Source: Nothophaeocryptopus gaeumannii (lineage: Eukaryota; Ascomycota; Dothideomycetes; Mycosphaerellales; Mycosphaerellaceae). From it: a stretch of 64,000 bases of DNA. Shown one piece after another: positions 22,297 to 34,058 of the stretch. The stretch spans positions 1,791,501-1,855,500 of the forward strand of contig JASISA010000042.1 of assembly GCA_031771865.1 (NCBI GenBank), written 5' to 3'. The notes beneath the pieces are model-generated. The model did no database searches and had not been told where the DNA came from. It saw only the letters and a list, made by a program, of their open reading frames with translations. The stretch's first letter is position 1; every line of letters begins with the position of its first letter. Position numbers and translations under genes: made by a program.

Positions 22297-23463
22297 ATGC
22301 CTCCCACAAAGCGTGCTCTAGCGGACATCGATCCAAACTCGCAGCCATCCCCAAAACGCGTCTCGAAGGATGCGTCTGAAGAAGGCGGGCCTCAGAAGAA
22401 GCGTATGGATATCAAAACCAAGTTTGCTCAACAGCCATCTGAGGACACTTATGAGTACATCTGTCTGGACCCGCCGCCATGGGCTGAAGGGTACAAGGCC
22501 GATGATGAGGAGCAGGAAGAGGAAGACGGGCACAGCGAGGAGGAGGATACAGAGGCTGAGAAGATGACCGGACTTCCTGCAAAAGACCATCCTGATCACG
22601 AATTGGTTATCATGAAGGGAGCTTTCGAGGTTCTAAACAAGCTCTGCCGTGAAACGTTTCAGCGAGATCCAGATCGCTTTGAAATGCACGTCTTCTCCAA
22701 ATACTTATACCACGCCCAAATCGACCTCATCGAAAACGTCCTCCAGAACTTCAAAGGGCCTCTCGCCAGAAACAACATCCACCAAATATGGCTCATCACG
22801 TCCGCGTTGGCACAGTATCTTGCACATCCGTTGTGCAACGGACCAATGAATTGGCTCCACGCCTCCGACCCAGACCGAATGCAAGCACTGAACTCGCTAA
22901 TCGGGACAACGATCCTGAGCTCACTTAATGCATTGGATCGTGTCGACGAACTAAAAAGAGATTCGAGCTTCAAGCATCTGAGACTTGTGATGGCACTGTT
23001 CATTAGCTGGGGGACTCTTCTCCCCGGGAAAGGCATCGAGCCGGAACTTGACGATTTGCACCCTCCACTCAATGAATCCGGCCAGGAAGACATGGAGGCC
23101 TGTGAGGATGACTGGGTTAAAACAAATTGGACGAAGATGATCCTTGCGTACGCTCATAAAGCAGGTATTGATCTTACTATTGTTGCTGTGAGGGGCATCA
23201 AGAAGGATCTTGAGTACGTTAGTGAAGTCAGCCCGCTTGAGGGGAAAGCTTCCGCTAGGAGATGGGATTGGAGAAACATGTTTAACAAGTATATAGAGGA
23301 ACATCGTACTGACGGCCCGTTGATGGGTGGGGGTTCTTTCAATGTATTGGGGTGGAAGAGGGAGGAGAGGGCGGAGTATGCGCTAAGTGGTGAGGATCCG
23401 CTGAAGGATGTTTCGGAGGAACAGTTGAGACGAGCTGTGGAAAGGAATCGAGGATTAGCCTGA
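22297..23463 (+). CDS. Conserved hypothetical protein, probably nuclear
   Basis: Single exon, 388 residues from the first ATG. The N-terminus MPPTKRALADIDPNSQPSPK with later PQKKRMD gives basic clusters like nuclear localisation signals; an acidic block (DDEEQEEEDGHSEEEDTEAE) follows. The body is helical and ends in a charged stretch without known motif. The pattern is common in fungal hypothetical proteins. No function assigned. Confidence 0.7.
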   Translation: MPPTKRALADIDPNSQPSPKRVSKDASEEGGPQKKRMDIKTKFAQQPSEDTYEYICLDPPPWAEGYKADDEEQEEEDGHSEEEDTEAEKMTGLPAKDHPDHELVIMKGAFEVLNKLCRETFQRDPDRFEMHVFSKYLYHAQIDLIENVLQNFKGPLARNNIHQIWLITSALAQYLAHPLCNGPMNWLHASDPDRMQALNSLIGTTILSSLNALDRVDELKRDSSFKHLRLVMALFISWGTLLPGKGIEPELDDLHPPLNESGQEDMEACEDDWVKTNWTKMILAYAHKAGIDLTIVAVRGIKKDLEYVSEVSPLEGKASARRWDWRNMFNKYIEEHRTDGPLMGGGSFNVLGWKREERAEYALSGEDPLKDVSEEQLRRAVERNRGLA

Positions 23464-24389
23464 AACGACCTTCAAATCTGGCTAATGTGTGAGCAGACTG
23501 AATCAACAACGACCAGATGAACGCGATGTGCAGAAGAGCAAAAAGAAAACGCAAGCAAAAACCTACAGCACGAGGTATTCCCATATGCTCACGCACTATA
23601 GTACTAATCTCGCGGCAACATGCTTGACCTGAAAGAGCGGACGGGTTTTCGTAGTTTCATGTTCCTGTGGCCGTAAGTGACAGATGCAGAAAAAGAATTC
23701 AATATGATAGCGCAATGCCAAGAGAGCGCCAAGCTTCGTGGCAAGCTACCGAAGTGAGTGAACGTCACGACACACACTCGCTTCATGATCCAATTGCCAT
23801 CCAACACGGGTCATTTGAAAAGACAAGAGATCTCACATCTGCTCACTTTGCAAGTCTACGACTCCAGGCTAGAATGTCTTGCATCGCTCTTGCAGCGAGC
23901 TGTGCGATATCGAACGACCTTACCAGAGAATCACATGACTTTGAGACATGCAATGAATCCGTGCGATTCCTCCAGCCGGTTCTCAGGACAATTCCAAATC
24001 GCATCTGGAAATTGATCATGGAACAACGGAAAGATTACTGTCTCAAGCAACTCCTAAGCCCGAACATCGTTCCGTTAAATGCTTGTCTCGACTACACTCC
24101 AGCATTCCCGATCCAACCTAATCAGATCTAATCAATTTTTTTCACATCGCAAAGGCCCCTCTGATATCTAGTCCTTGTCGGCTTCGGCTGCTTCCGCCGC
24201 CGCGACGTCATTACCTCGCACACGCACAAACTCCCTTACAGCATTTCTTATTCTATGGCGCATACCACTCTTTAGGCCTTCTACTACCTACTCATCTCTG
24301 CTCAATTGTACTACTATCATTAGGTCGAAAGCGCCATCCACGAGAACCTTGCCGCAAGCTGCTAGATCGCTATCGTCGCGCAGTCCAGA
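23464..24389. other. Gene-poor interval
   Basis: No supported gene. A 154-codon frame at 23667-24131 lacks family character. The relic ORF on the minus strand begins to the right. Confidence 0.45.
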
Positions 24390-25820
24390 CTAAAGGGCTG
24401 CCCAATCGAGAAAGTCGGTCAAGAGCTCCGGCGTCGATTCAAGAGTTGGTAGTATAACAATCTTACTGCGGTAGCTACTAGGCAGGCCTGGCTGGACAAA
24501 AAGACGACTTGAAGTACGAGAAGGAGTACCAGTAGTATATCCTTTACTACCAATACCTCCATGAATAGCGCCTCCGAGAGCGTGACTAAGTTCTTGAGCA
24601 ATGAGCGACTCTCCAGCCGAGGGCGCTGCCCGTCGTGGACTCTCTGGCGCCGGCGCCTTCATCTTCGCAATAGTCTCCTTCTAATACGTCTTCAGTTAAT
24701 GGCGCTTGAAGATTATGATCAGGATATCCAGAGCTAGCAGCTAGTCCTCGGCCTTACACTCCCCTGCTTCTATGGCCTTGGAGAGCGCACGTAGGATCGA
24801 CTAGTCCTTTAGAAAGTGGCCGTCCGGTACGTCCTGTTTGGTCTTATTGCGGAAACACACACCACTACTAGTAGCCTTATAATTCGGACAAGCTGTATTC
24901 GTACACAACCAAGCGAACCGGATATCCCCCTCATGATTCCCCTTAGAACGAAGCTCTGCAATAAGACGTCTAGAGTTTGCTACTTGCTTACTTGTAGCTG
25001 TCTCACGAGCCTTAGCAGCCTTACTTCCTCCGGCGGACGAGCCAGCTACCACTGGCTCTTCCTTCGTAAGGAAGCACATATCGAGCTGTAGGCCCTTTTT
25101 CTTCTTCTTACTCCACTCAAATAACTTGTCCAGTACCTACTTGTAGCAGGCTTCTTCCTCGGTGGCTGGATCGTCGTCACTAGTTATCGGATGGAGCCAA
25201 TCGACATTATAATGCTCCTTCTGCTTCGCACCTTCGAAATAACCGTCCAGTAACACTCTCGAAGGACGAGGCAAGCCTCGCTTTGCACATACAGTCGTGG
25301 CCCAGCTCCAGCCGTTCCAACCTTCACCGACATTAGCGACCTTGAAAGTACATCGTTTCTTCGCGATCTGCGCCGCTGGGCCCTTCTTCAACTCATCTAC
25401 TAAGATCCACAACCCCTCAAAGTTCAACGAGCGTCGCCTTGGCGCTTCCTCCGGCGCTGGGCGAGGATAGTGACCTTCAGGCGTCAAAGCGACTACGCCG
25501 GCTGCAATGGTAGCCGTACTGTTAAAGGACCTCACCGCTCCTTCGAACTGTACAACCTTGGTACCGAGCTGACTAGCCGTGACAGTGAATCATTGATCGC
25601 GCGAATCGATTGGCGTACGAGCCGGCTCTGCTAACGCCTTTGACGACGAATCCTTGTCCTTCGAGCCCTTCCGGCCCTTCGGCGGCTTCTTCATTGGCGG
25701 CGGCGATATCAATTGATCAAGGCTAGCTACTTTGCGATAGCTACGTGGTGCAGGTAGTGGTGCATCGTCCTCGTCGCCGAGTCTAGTAGGGGCTTTGCTA
25801 GTAGTCGTACGCGCTAAAGA
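24390..25820 (-). pseudogene. Stop-riddled ORF of unknown family (RIP-type relic)
   Basis: One minus-strand reading frame stays protein-like for about 475 codons although it is cut by several TAG/TAA/TGA codons. From right to left the segments read APTRLGDEDDAPLPAPRSYR, (stop) FTVTASQLGTKVVQFEGA, EGWNGWSWATTVC, (stop) VLDKLFEWSKKKKKGLQLD, a cysteine cluster WLCTNTACPNYKATSSGVCF, (stops) and a Ser/Pro-rich end. The stops sit where CAG or CAA would fit, as RIP produces. All pieces are in the same frame, so no indel is needed. The Cys cluster could be a zinc finger. Family unknown; perhaps a repeat-borne gene. Confidence 0.65.
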
Positions 25821-26646
25821 ACGCGTTATTTAGGCTTAAAAACCATTCATTTACTCGGAGGTCTTCACATGCAAGTAGCTTGGGATATTTGGGGCTGAAA
25901 GGAGCCTCCTAGATGCTATTACACGCCAAATCTACATACAAACCGACTTGCCCTTCGTTTAGATTAGCTTTCAATCTTGAAACGCGTTTTACCGAGTGCT
26001 TCCGGCGTGTCCGTGTAGACTAGGTCTCTCCTCGCTATACACATCGCCTACAAGGAGGAGACAACCCAGCGCGGGTGTGCTTAGCGCTAAGACTGTTCCC
26101 TTTTAGTTATCCGTCCGGAGGCCTAGTCTACTACGTCGATAGAAATTCTTAGGTAGCGAGATATATATATCTATATCTACTATGTTGAAAGGAGGCAACA
26201 CTCTATCTCGTTTCTATTATCTCGTAGAAATGACGTATCGTGATGTTAGCTTAGGCATTCCGGTATCACCACGCAAGGAAGAATAATTCCCGCTAGCTTT
26301 GCTCTTCTCCCCGACGTGGAACAAGCTTGTAGCATAAAACAGTAACGCTCCTTTCTACGAGGAGTTCAATACACTTAGTGCTTTAATTGGCTACATCGCA
26401 GACATGTCTAGGGAGCCGAGATCGGGCAATACTTAACTAGTTACCCAAAACCAGAGTCACTCATTATATATATCGAACAGTACACTAGTTACAAAGTCAG
26501 TCCTTCAATTAACCTAATTTTCAGCTACATCTACTACTATTCCAATACACTATCTTCTGCATTTGCTATAGTTATTTCGATCGAACCTATCTTCAACCTT
26601 TACTACGATCTTCCTCCTATAGCTGGATTCTCGGCCTTGGATCAAA
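25821..26646. other. AT-rich gene-poor interval
   Basis: AT-rich sequence with ATATATATAT runs near 26160 and 26465 and many CTA/TAG steps, without open frames. It appears to be decayed repeat DNA continuing from the ORF relic. Confidence 0.5.
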
Positions 26647-26928
26647 ATGTTCCGCCGTACTCTCCTCTTTCCAGGACTTCTTTACCTTGCTGTCCAATCT
26701 GCGGTTGCGGATCAACTGTTTGGGGAATATATCTGCAAATGTTGTCAGGTGAGTACAACAAAGACCTTAGGGCGACTTGGACTAATTAGATGTAAAAAGA
26801 TAGGAAACGAGGCAGGGGACTGTGGGGGGTATCACACCTCAAGAACCAAAGGTTGGATCTGTTCACCAGACCCTATGGGATGCTCAAATGCTTGTGACTG
26901 CTCTGCTTTACGACGCTATTTTGCGTAA
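26647..26928 (+). CDS. Candidate small secreted cysteine-rich protein
   Basis: 93 codons as read, starting with a plausible signal peptide (MFRRTLLFPGLLYLAVQSAVA, cleavage near residue 21) and followed by a Cys-rich region (YICKCCQ, GDCGGYHTSRTKGWIC, GCSNACDCSA). A strong GTGAGT donor lies at 26749; an intron ending at the AAG at 26799 would remove exactly 51 bases, keep the frame and leave eight cysteines. The usual TAG acceptor at 26803 would shift to a frame without cysteines. A GTAAGC donor just before the TAA may add a further exon. The gene lies beside repeat relics. Effector-like by features only. Confidence 0.5.
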   Translation: MFRRTLLFPGLLYLAVQSAVADQLFGEYICKCCQVSTTKTLGRLGLIRCKKIGNEAGDCGGYHTSRTKGWICSPDPMGCSNACDCSALRRYFA

Positions 26929-27437
26929 GCCACGCTCGCTGGGACATCGATTTCGTTGCCTGTCTCGCTGGTCTGGACAGCTTGGACTTGTTCATGTAAG
27001 CTGCTCAGGAACTACGTAAGAAGTCGACGTTCTGTTACTAAATTTCACTAGGCTAGTATCAGCATCTGGTTGCCGATTTTTGCCTCGGGAGTCTCGAGAA
27101 AGGATTCCCCGTGGTACACCACACGCTCGTACACGGTCTGCTCAGGAGTTTGGCTATTACTGTGGACCTGTACCGTATTTTTTCATTTTCCAGACGAGGG
27201 AGTGCGCTTCTTCGGTCCACGGTCTTCACCGGAGAAGGGGGGGGGAAACAGGTGGGACGGACAGTCCGGTAGAATTGAGCGCATCGTTCGCGGCAGCATG
27301 GACTAGTCACGAGTAAGCGCTGGCTGTTCCGAGTAGGTTCAGGGTAGCTATTTGGTTGGAGTTCGCAGATGGCAGCAGCTGTTCAGATCCGTCACTCCTT
27401 GCGCCAGAGAGGCCGGTACATTGTTGTGAGGATGTAC
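26929..27437. other. Intergenic or decayed sequence
   Basis: No gene supported. Overlapping short frames on both strands only. Confidence 0.4.
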
Positions 27438-28871
27438 CTAGTTGGACACAGTATTCGAGCTATTGATCTCCATCAGCGACTGAGCGAGTATGGCGGTGAC
27501 TGGTCCTCTGACCTGTTCGGTGCATCCCAAAGCTCCGAGAGCCTTATCGGGTCTGTAAAGAGTTACATTGTCGGCATCGGACGCTGGAGCCACGAGGATC
27601 TTGTGAGCAGTATAGATTGGGTCTTCAATCGGGGAGAGGGCGGTGACAGAGCCCGTCCAAATGTTGATTACGGTGACATCTGAATCGTTATGCTGCAGAT
27701 CTTCGACGAAATCGATCGGATTGTAAAATGCCAGCTCTGTAGTGTTATGTGCTCGTGTACCACTAATCATCATTAGCTAAAGACCGTCTCAATATGTCGA
27801 AAGTATCTGCCTACAAGGACCAATAGCGAGATGTCACGTTCGATGTGATAGTGCTGTGGCACTATGTAACGTTCGGACAGATTTCATTGCCTTGGGACCG
27901 AGGACCATAATCGACTGCCCATAATTTCTCCTTGGGCAGGGGCTCGCGGCCCAGTGCTTTGAAGAATGCGCGTGGCATGTCTCTAGGGTTTCGAACGGAA
28001 GTGTAAGCTCTCGTCTCAAGGGGTGCGCAAGTCACTCTGCAACGAAATTGCACTCGGTCTTCACGCCGCGCATTGATGCCGAAGACGTCATTCGAATCTA
28101 GATAACCAGAGTCAAGGACCAGAGCATCCTTTCCGTTCAAGCATATGGATGAGGCAAATGGACATCGGCCGGAGCTTGGAGTAATCTGGATGCGGGGATG
28201 CACGTAGGAGTTGCATTGCGTTGGAGGGACCCAGCTGCCATAACACCTGTCCGCGTAAGATCTCGCTTCATTCTGAATCTCGCTGTCAAGATCCACTGTC
28301 CTGAATGCGACATATAGTTCAGTGCCTGACATCCAGAACCATCGATGAGCAACACTAGACTTCCAGTGGATACCACGTAGGAGGAGAATACACCGCCCGC
28401 AAGTGCTATGAGACCAAACACGAGTGCGAGAAAGGCTGGTAACGCACACCGTAGTTCGGCATGAGGTGCAGTGCCTGACCAGACCTTGGCCAATTTTATC
28501 AACTCGCCGAAGACAGATGCCGGCGTGCCCAGTGCCCGGAAGAGTACTTGCTGCTGTCGGAACAATCCATCTTTGTCTTCGGCCGAGGAGCGAGCCTGGT
28601 GGAAAAGGAAGAGGACCAGGTTCCAGGCCGAGCCAGCAGCGATCGACACAACAATATCGACAAGAGCGACTATGAGATTCGATGCTTGCTGATCCACGGT
28701 CAGTGTTGCTCCAAGCATTGTGCCATAGGAGTGATTGATCCAGAAGCCACGCTTAATCAGCGAAGAATCAATCTCGGCCATGATTGTACCTCGAGCACAA
28801 TAATAGCGAATCGACTGCCACAGTAGTCTTGAGTGACTTGCTGAATTGGCAGTGATCGATCCATACTGCAA
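27438..28871 (-). pseudogene. Remnant of a fungal multi-membrane protein family
   Basis: Minus-strand pieces in three frames follow one another as in a widespread uncharacterised filamentous-fungal membrane protein family: first a helix-rich part (LTVDQQASNLIVALVDIVVS, QQQVLFRALGTPASVFGELI, AFLALVFGLIALAGGVFSSY), then after a one-base shift near 28330 the extracellular part (RSYADRCYGSWVPPTQCNSY, DVFGINARREDRVQFRCRVT), then after further breaks the CTEQ segment (ALGALGCTEQ) at about 27500. The remaining C-terminal membrane part was not found. Function of the family is unknown. Frame breaks and truncation indicate a pseudogene. Confidence 0.65.
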
Positions 28872-29377
28872 ATGCCTGTCTCATGAAATAAGACGAGAGA
28901 CATCGCGGGCATTCGTTTTCATCGGTCGCAGTGGCAAAGCTCCCAGTGTATCAGACTTCGTGAGGCTTCTGAAATGTTTAGAAGGCATTCGATGTCCATT
29001 GGCCAGAGCTTCTGCACGACATACGCGAGTAGAAGGGTCAGGCCGGGGCGGCCTCAGGACTCAGCTGTATATATACTGCGTTGCCTTCTCTCTCCTGCTC
29101 GTCAATGTAATCGGCAAGGGATGATAGGCTTGGTATTTTTCTTGAGCGGGCTGTAGTCTGGCGAACGAGGTCTCTGACCGGCTTTTCTGGGACGTTCAGC
29201 TGCTTCAGAGCATGTTCATGCCCTCTGCTCAGCCGCCTAATAGCGTTCTGGGCCCCTGAATCCTTCGATGGCCGCAGCCTCATCATACCAATGTATCTGA
29301 TTACCATCTAGATATAAGATCAGGAAAGATGAGTACCGTGAACTGGCAGCGTACACGCCAGCCGATAGGCACCGGAC

Positions 29378-30755
29378 TTGCTGCTACCGCTTTTCGCAAT
29401 GTTATCGACAGCGTGGATATTGCTCACGCTTTTGCACTGTTCCCAGGCTCAACGTTATCAGAGCGTTCTTCAACACGATGATGACGCACCTCCACCATGC
29501 GGAACGGCCAGCGCTAGCGGCCGTACAGCATGTGGCATGAGCCTTTGTTGCAGTGTCAACGGATGGTGTGGTTTCGAAGATGCATTCTGTGCAACTTCAT
29601 CCTGCCAAACGGGATTCGGCCAATGTGGGGCAAAGCCAAAGCCGTCAGTTCCCGAGTGCCCTGCAGGAGACGGGTCGGCAACCAAAAGGAGTATCGGATA
29701 CTATCACAGTGCTTCTCTCTACAATCCAACGACATGCCATCAATTTCAACCGAAATCGATATCCGTAGATGGATACACGCATCTCTTTTGGGATTTTGCC
29801 CATTTCGATGCTTCTGCGAACTATACAATCGTCCCTGCGGATGAGAGGGATGTCAACTACTACCCGGCGTTCACCAGCCTGAAGGCAAAGACATGGATCA
29901 GTCTTGGAGGATCCGAATTCTCTCCCATTGCGTGGAGCTCTATGGTCTCAAAAGCCTCCTCACGGCACGCCTTCATCGTCAGTCTCGTCGAGTTCCTTAA
30001 GCTACACAACTTCACCGGCATCGATATCGATTGGGAATTTCCTGTAGACCCAGCTACGGGGGGCGAGCCTGATGATATGCGGAATTTGGTCCAGCTCTTG
30101 GCTGACATGAGAGCATATCCATCCTTTGTGCACAACTTTGGCATTAGTGTGGCGCTTCCCGCAGATCTTGGGGATCTTCAGTATTTTGATGCCAAAGGAC
30201 AACCACTAACGCGGATATGCTGGGCGTGATGACTTATGACCTCCATGGTTGGCCTGGAGATAGCGGGCTTGTGCGAGGTCAGACGAATATCAACGATATT
30301 ACTCAAGATCTGATACCTTTCTGGTACGATTTGAATAAGGCGGATATGTCGAAATTGAATGTCAGTAAGATCCCCCAGCTCAGTCGTAGCATCTGCTAAC
30401 GCGCTCATAGTTCGGCCTTGCTTTGTACGGCCGAGGGTACACTCTCGCAGACCCAAAGTGCAATCAAGCAAACGGAAAATGTCGTTGGAGTAATGGAAGC
30501 AATCCAGGACCTTGTACGGGCGAGCGAGGTTTGATGTCCAATGCTGAAATAGCAGCTATCCTCGCAGAGAAAAAGCTCAAACCTACGCCCCTTGGCGACG
30601 GCACAGCTATGATGAAACAAATCACCTGGGTTGATCAATGGATTGGATTTGATGATGCGGAAAGCATACGACAAAAGACGCAGTATGCAAGCAGCCGTTG
30701 CTTCGGAGGAACGATGTCTTGGTCTTTTGACCTCAACGCGATCCCGCCAACATAG
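29378..30755 (+). pseudogene. Secreted chitinase, CBM18 plus GH18, with a frame break
   Basis: The first frame (29378-30229; first true ATG 29399) has a signal peptide, a CBM18 hevein-like chitin-binding module (CGMSLCCSVNGWCGFEDAFC) and a GH18 domain with the catalytic DxxDxDxE motif present as GIDIDWEFP, so the proton-donor Glu is intact. After QPLT at about 30205 the frame must shift by one base to continue NADMLGVMTYDLHGWPG. A short intron near 30360-30409 then joins KLN to FGLALYGRGYTL, and the domain closes with CFGGTMSWSFDLN at 30755. The frame break is a real lesion, an assembly error or an unrecognised intron. The protein would hydrolyse chitin outside the cell. Confidence 0.75.
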
Positions 30756-31186
30756 TTCTCCATAGACAGCTTCAGGTGGTCTTTCAGCTGTAGTGACGCT
30801 TCTTGATCCTGCGTGGCATACTCTTTCCTGCCACTGTACAGTACTGCGGGCCGAAATGGCACAGCCTGCCCGGACCTACTCCAAGCCTAGCCCTCACCGT
30901 CAAGTCGCTTACTGTTACACAGCATGTTGCGCCCGAGATACACAGCTTGCTATGGTGCAGGTGGGCTGAGTGTCATGTGATGTTTGCAATGCTGGTGTTG
31001 AGAGGCGAAAGGCTACGCGACCTGAACACGCGTATTGTCAACATTCGGTAGCCGGCAAGGGGAGCCCTAGCTAGATTTTCTGCTTCCGAGATCCTTAGCT
31101 CCGCAGCTTATCGCCGACAATTTTCCACATCTGAGAATTCGACATCGCATCGCGACAACCACCAATACACATCGTCTACATATACA
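30756..31186. other. Intergenic or decayed chitinase 3' part
   Basis: The plus frame from 30803 reads FPATVQYCGPKWHSLPGPTP, possibly a decayed C-terminal extension of the chitinase; otherwise nothing supported before RRS1. Confidence 0.35.
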
Positions 31187-31787
31187 ATGGCAGCCATGGA
31201 CGTCGAATCCAGAACCCAACCCTACACCTTCGATCTCGGCCACATGCTCATCACCGACCCAAACCCTCTCCCAAGCCTATCTACCAACTCATCCGAAAAG
31301 GAATCCATCCTCGCCTCCACCGCCCAACAATGCGCCCAATCCCTCATCCACCAACTCCTCTCCACCTGTCCCATATCCCGCTCATCGGACGACGGTGGCC
31401 TCCAACTCACCCTCCCAGCACCCGAGACGCGCCTACCGCGGGAGAAGCCGGTACCGAAGGAGAAGGAAAAGACGAAATGGGAGAGATTCGCTGAGAAGAA
31501 GGGAATCAAGAAGAAGGGAAAGGATGGGAAAATGAAGTTTGACGAGGAGAAGGGGGAGTGGAGGTTGAAGTATGGTTGGAAGCCCGGGATGAAGAGGGAG
31601 GGAGAGGTTGGTGGGGACTGGTTGGTGGAGGTTGATGAGAAGGCTGAAAAGCAGGCGAAGGAGGGGGCCAAAGAAGGTCAGTCATGTTTACGGATACTCA
31701 GATGACTACCTGTACTGACAAGGTCTAGGTAAAGGTAGAGGCGGCGAGAGGAGGGAGAAGAAGATGAAAATGAGAAAAGGGAAATGA
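31187..31787 (+). CDS. RRS1: Ribosome biogenesis regulatory protein Rrs1
   Basis: Exons 31187-31676 and 31729-31787 (phase 1; GTCAGT donor, GTCTAG acceptor) give 182 residues. The RRS1 signature is clear: YTFDLGHMLITDPNPLP near the start, LPAPETRLPREKPVPKEKEK, then KTKWERFAEKKGIKKKGKDG and WRLKYGWKPG. The spliced end KGRGGERREKKMKMRKGK is basic as in homologues. Rrs1 works with Rpf2 to load the 5S RNP (5S rRNA, uL18, uL5) into pre-60S particles in the nucleolus. An in-frame second ATG at codon 4 is an alternative start. Confidence 0.94.
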
Positions 31788-32173
31788 GCAGAGAAGAGGA
31801 TGCGGATCGAGCAAAACCGCGGCTTTGCCAAAGGATGTGCCACACCTTGATGCACGGGCTCAGCTCACGATGAGGCATATGCTCCACAAAGGCCATCTGA
31901 ATATTATATGCTCTAGCCTCAAAAGCGGCTAGCGAGGAGTGCTGAGCCCATGACAGGAAATTTCAAGAGCAGGTGCGAAGCCAGAGAGAGTGAAAGAGAC
32001 GGAGATTATGACCAGATTGGTGGCGGACGAGATCTGCCACACTGTAAATGATACGTATGATCCGCTAAATTGATGCAGGACGCTTCGCTTCGAAGGCCAA
32101 CCGATATTATCTTCTCCAACGCCTCCCTCATCTCGAAGTCCCTATAATCCTTGCCCAATCTCGTCAAATGCTT
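31788..32173. other. Intergenic, no gene seen
   Basis: 386 bases between converging RRS1 and transporter genes. No supported feature. Confidence 0.5.
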
Positions 32174-34058
32174 TCAAAACTTGATCTGGAACTTGGGATG
32201 CGTCCGTATGCGCTGTCCATATCGATAAAAAACCCATGGAACCGGACACATCGCGAGCGCGATGAAGGCGAGCAATGAGTTGCCCCAGCCAAGGCCAAGG
32301 GTGTCGCACTACAAGAATTGTCAGCTGAACGAGGTGCCTTGTATTGGGAAGGGTACCCTCACCATCTGCAAGCCAAACAACGGGAGGACTCCGCCAGTGA
32401 CTGATCGGAGCACCGTATTCGCAGCCATCGCCGATGCCGCATATAGCGTGAACGTGTCAACCAAATACGTATTGATGCACATGTATGCCACGATCACGCC
32501 CACGCCAAGGAACGACGTACCAAGCAGCGGTACAGCCCATTGGACTTCATATTGCGCCGCCCATCCATAGATGAACAATCCCGCTGGAATTAATGGCCCC
32601 GCCCAAATCAGATGTGGTAGTCGATACTCTGGCTTCATCTCGCCTCCATTGCTTTTCGCTAGGGCTTGAGAGATCCGATCAGATGTCAATCCTAGAATTG
32701 CCAGACCGAGCAGCAAACCTATCCCGCAACCGATGTAGACCAGTCCCACGGTGTCCGAAGAGAATTTATATTGATCCTCGAAGACGAAGGTGAACGTCGT
32801 GAAGAGCAGGTACAGGTAGGCGTATACCACAGCCATGTAAATGCTCATCAAAGCACAGATCGGGCTCAGGAGAAGTAGCTTCGTCGGCCGCACAATAGCC
32901 CGAACGAACAACTGTTTTGGCGTCAATCCGTTATCCAGCCTCGATCGCAGATCCGGATTCCCAGTCTCCTTCCTCAAACGTTTCGCTTTCCGTTCCAGTA
33001 ACACAGGCGCATACGTCTCCTTCACCGTGAATACCGCAGCGATCGCGACTACTCCTGTCGCCATAGCGATCACATAGAAAACCCACCTCCAACTCGTCGC
33101 CTGAGCCAAAAACCCACCCGCAACAGGTCCAATCACTGGCCCGATCAAAGGGCCCATCGCCCCTCCCCTCTTCTCCGGCGCCATCAGATCCGCAATCGTC
33201 CCTCCCCCAACAGTAATGACTCACACCCCAACATCCCTGCAAAAACCGGTAGGCGCATAACTCGCCCGTACTCTGCGCCCTTCCGCACGCAATCGTAAAA
33301 CCCAAGAAACCCACATTACATACATTGTATACGATCCGCCGGCCATAGAGTTCGGATAAGGGAGCTATGACTAGCGGGCCGACAGCGAAACCTAGAATGT
33401 AGACGGATACGACGAATGTCGAGAGGAAGGTGGAGGTAGTGTGGAAATCGGACATGACTTGTGGAACGCCCGGGGCGAACATGGAAGAGGCTAAAGGGGT
33501 GAAGAAGGTGAGGGCGGAGACGATGGAGATGTTGAGCCATTTTACAGTGGTGGACCAATTCTGCGGGTTTGCGGGATCGGTGGGTCCGTCCCAGTCGACT
33601 ATGTTGGGGTCTTCTTGTTCTTCGGTGGTGGTGGCGATGGTTTTTGGTGGGGATTTCTCAATGTCTTCGCGGTCATCATGGATTTGGGAAGATCTGTGGG
33701 ATTCTGAGATGGATGGTGCTCCGGAGCGGTTTGGGCGTATTTCGAAGCCGTGTTTTCTCCTCACTACCCTTAAGGGAGGATGTCCATAGGGCTTTACGGT
33801 CTCTTGCGTTGTCTCGTCGGCATTGTGGATATAGGAGGATTTGTAGGGTTCTGAGATAGATGTTGCTCCGGAGCGGTTTGGGTGTTTTCTGAAGCCGTAA
33901 TCTTTGCTTACTGCCCTTGAGGGGGGATGTCCACGGGGCTCTACGGTCTCTTGCGTTGTCTCGTTGGCATCATGGCCTTTTTGGTATGCCGCGTAATCGG
34001 CTTCTGGAAGGTCGCGGCCGAGGAAGCCAGGCGTGTGGCTTGTATGATTCGCGGGCAT
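32174..34058 (-). pseudogene. MFS transporter, DHA1 family, with a single-base frameshift
   Basis: The minus-strand gene starts at ATG 34058. A long hydrophilic N-terminus leads to NPQNWSTTVKWLNISIVSAL, typical of fungal DHA1 (polyamine/drug:H+ antiporter) proteins, and the conserved PLSELYGRR loop. In the segment RFLQGCWG the frame breaks at about 33221; deleting one base restores VVITVGGGTIADLMAPEKRG and the rest of the protein (GPVIGPVAGGFLAQATSWRW). The last intron (32362-32309, GTGAGG donor, TTGTAG acceptor) joins GLQM to CDTLGLGWGNSLLAF, ending 32174. Apart from the one base the gene is complete. It may be a genuine pseudogene or an assembly error. Confidence 0.82.
33672..33965 (-). repeat. 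Tandem 147-bp in-frame duplication in the transporter N-terminus
   Basis: Two consecutive 49-codon units (33965-33819 and 33818-33672) encode residues 32-80 and 81-129. Both contain ETTQETV, GHPP and PNRSGA.SISE at matching places, with moderate divergence elsewhere. The duplicated region is hydrophilic and precedes the first membrane segment. Confidence 0.8.

Noticed and set aside
23667..24131. 154-codon plus-strand frame
   Set aside because: Composition and sequence look random; no ATG in a good context and no family features.
26749..26803. Intron of the secreted protein ending at the TAG at 26803
   Set aside because: It would shift the frame and remove all downstream cysteines; the AAG site or no splicing is more consistent.
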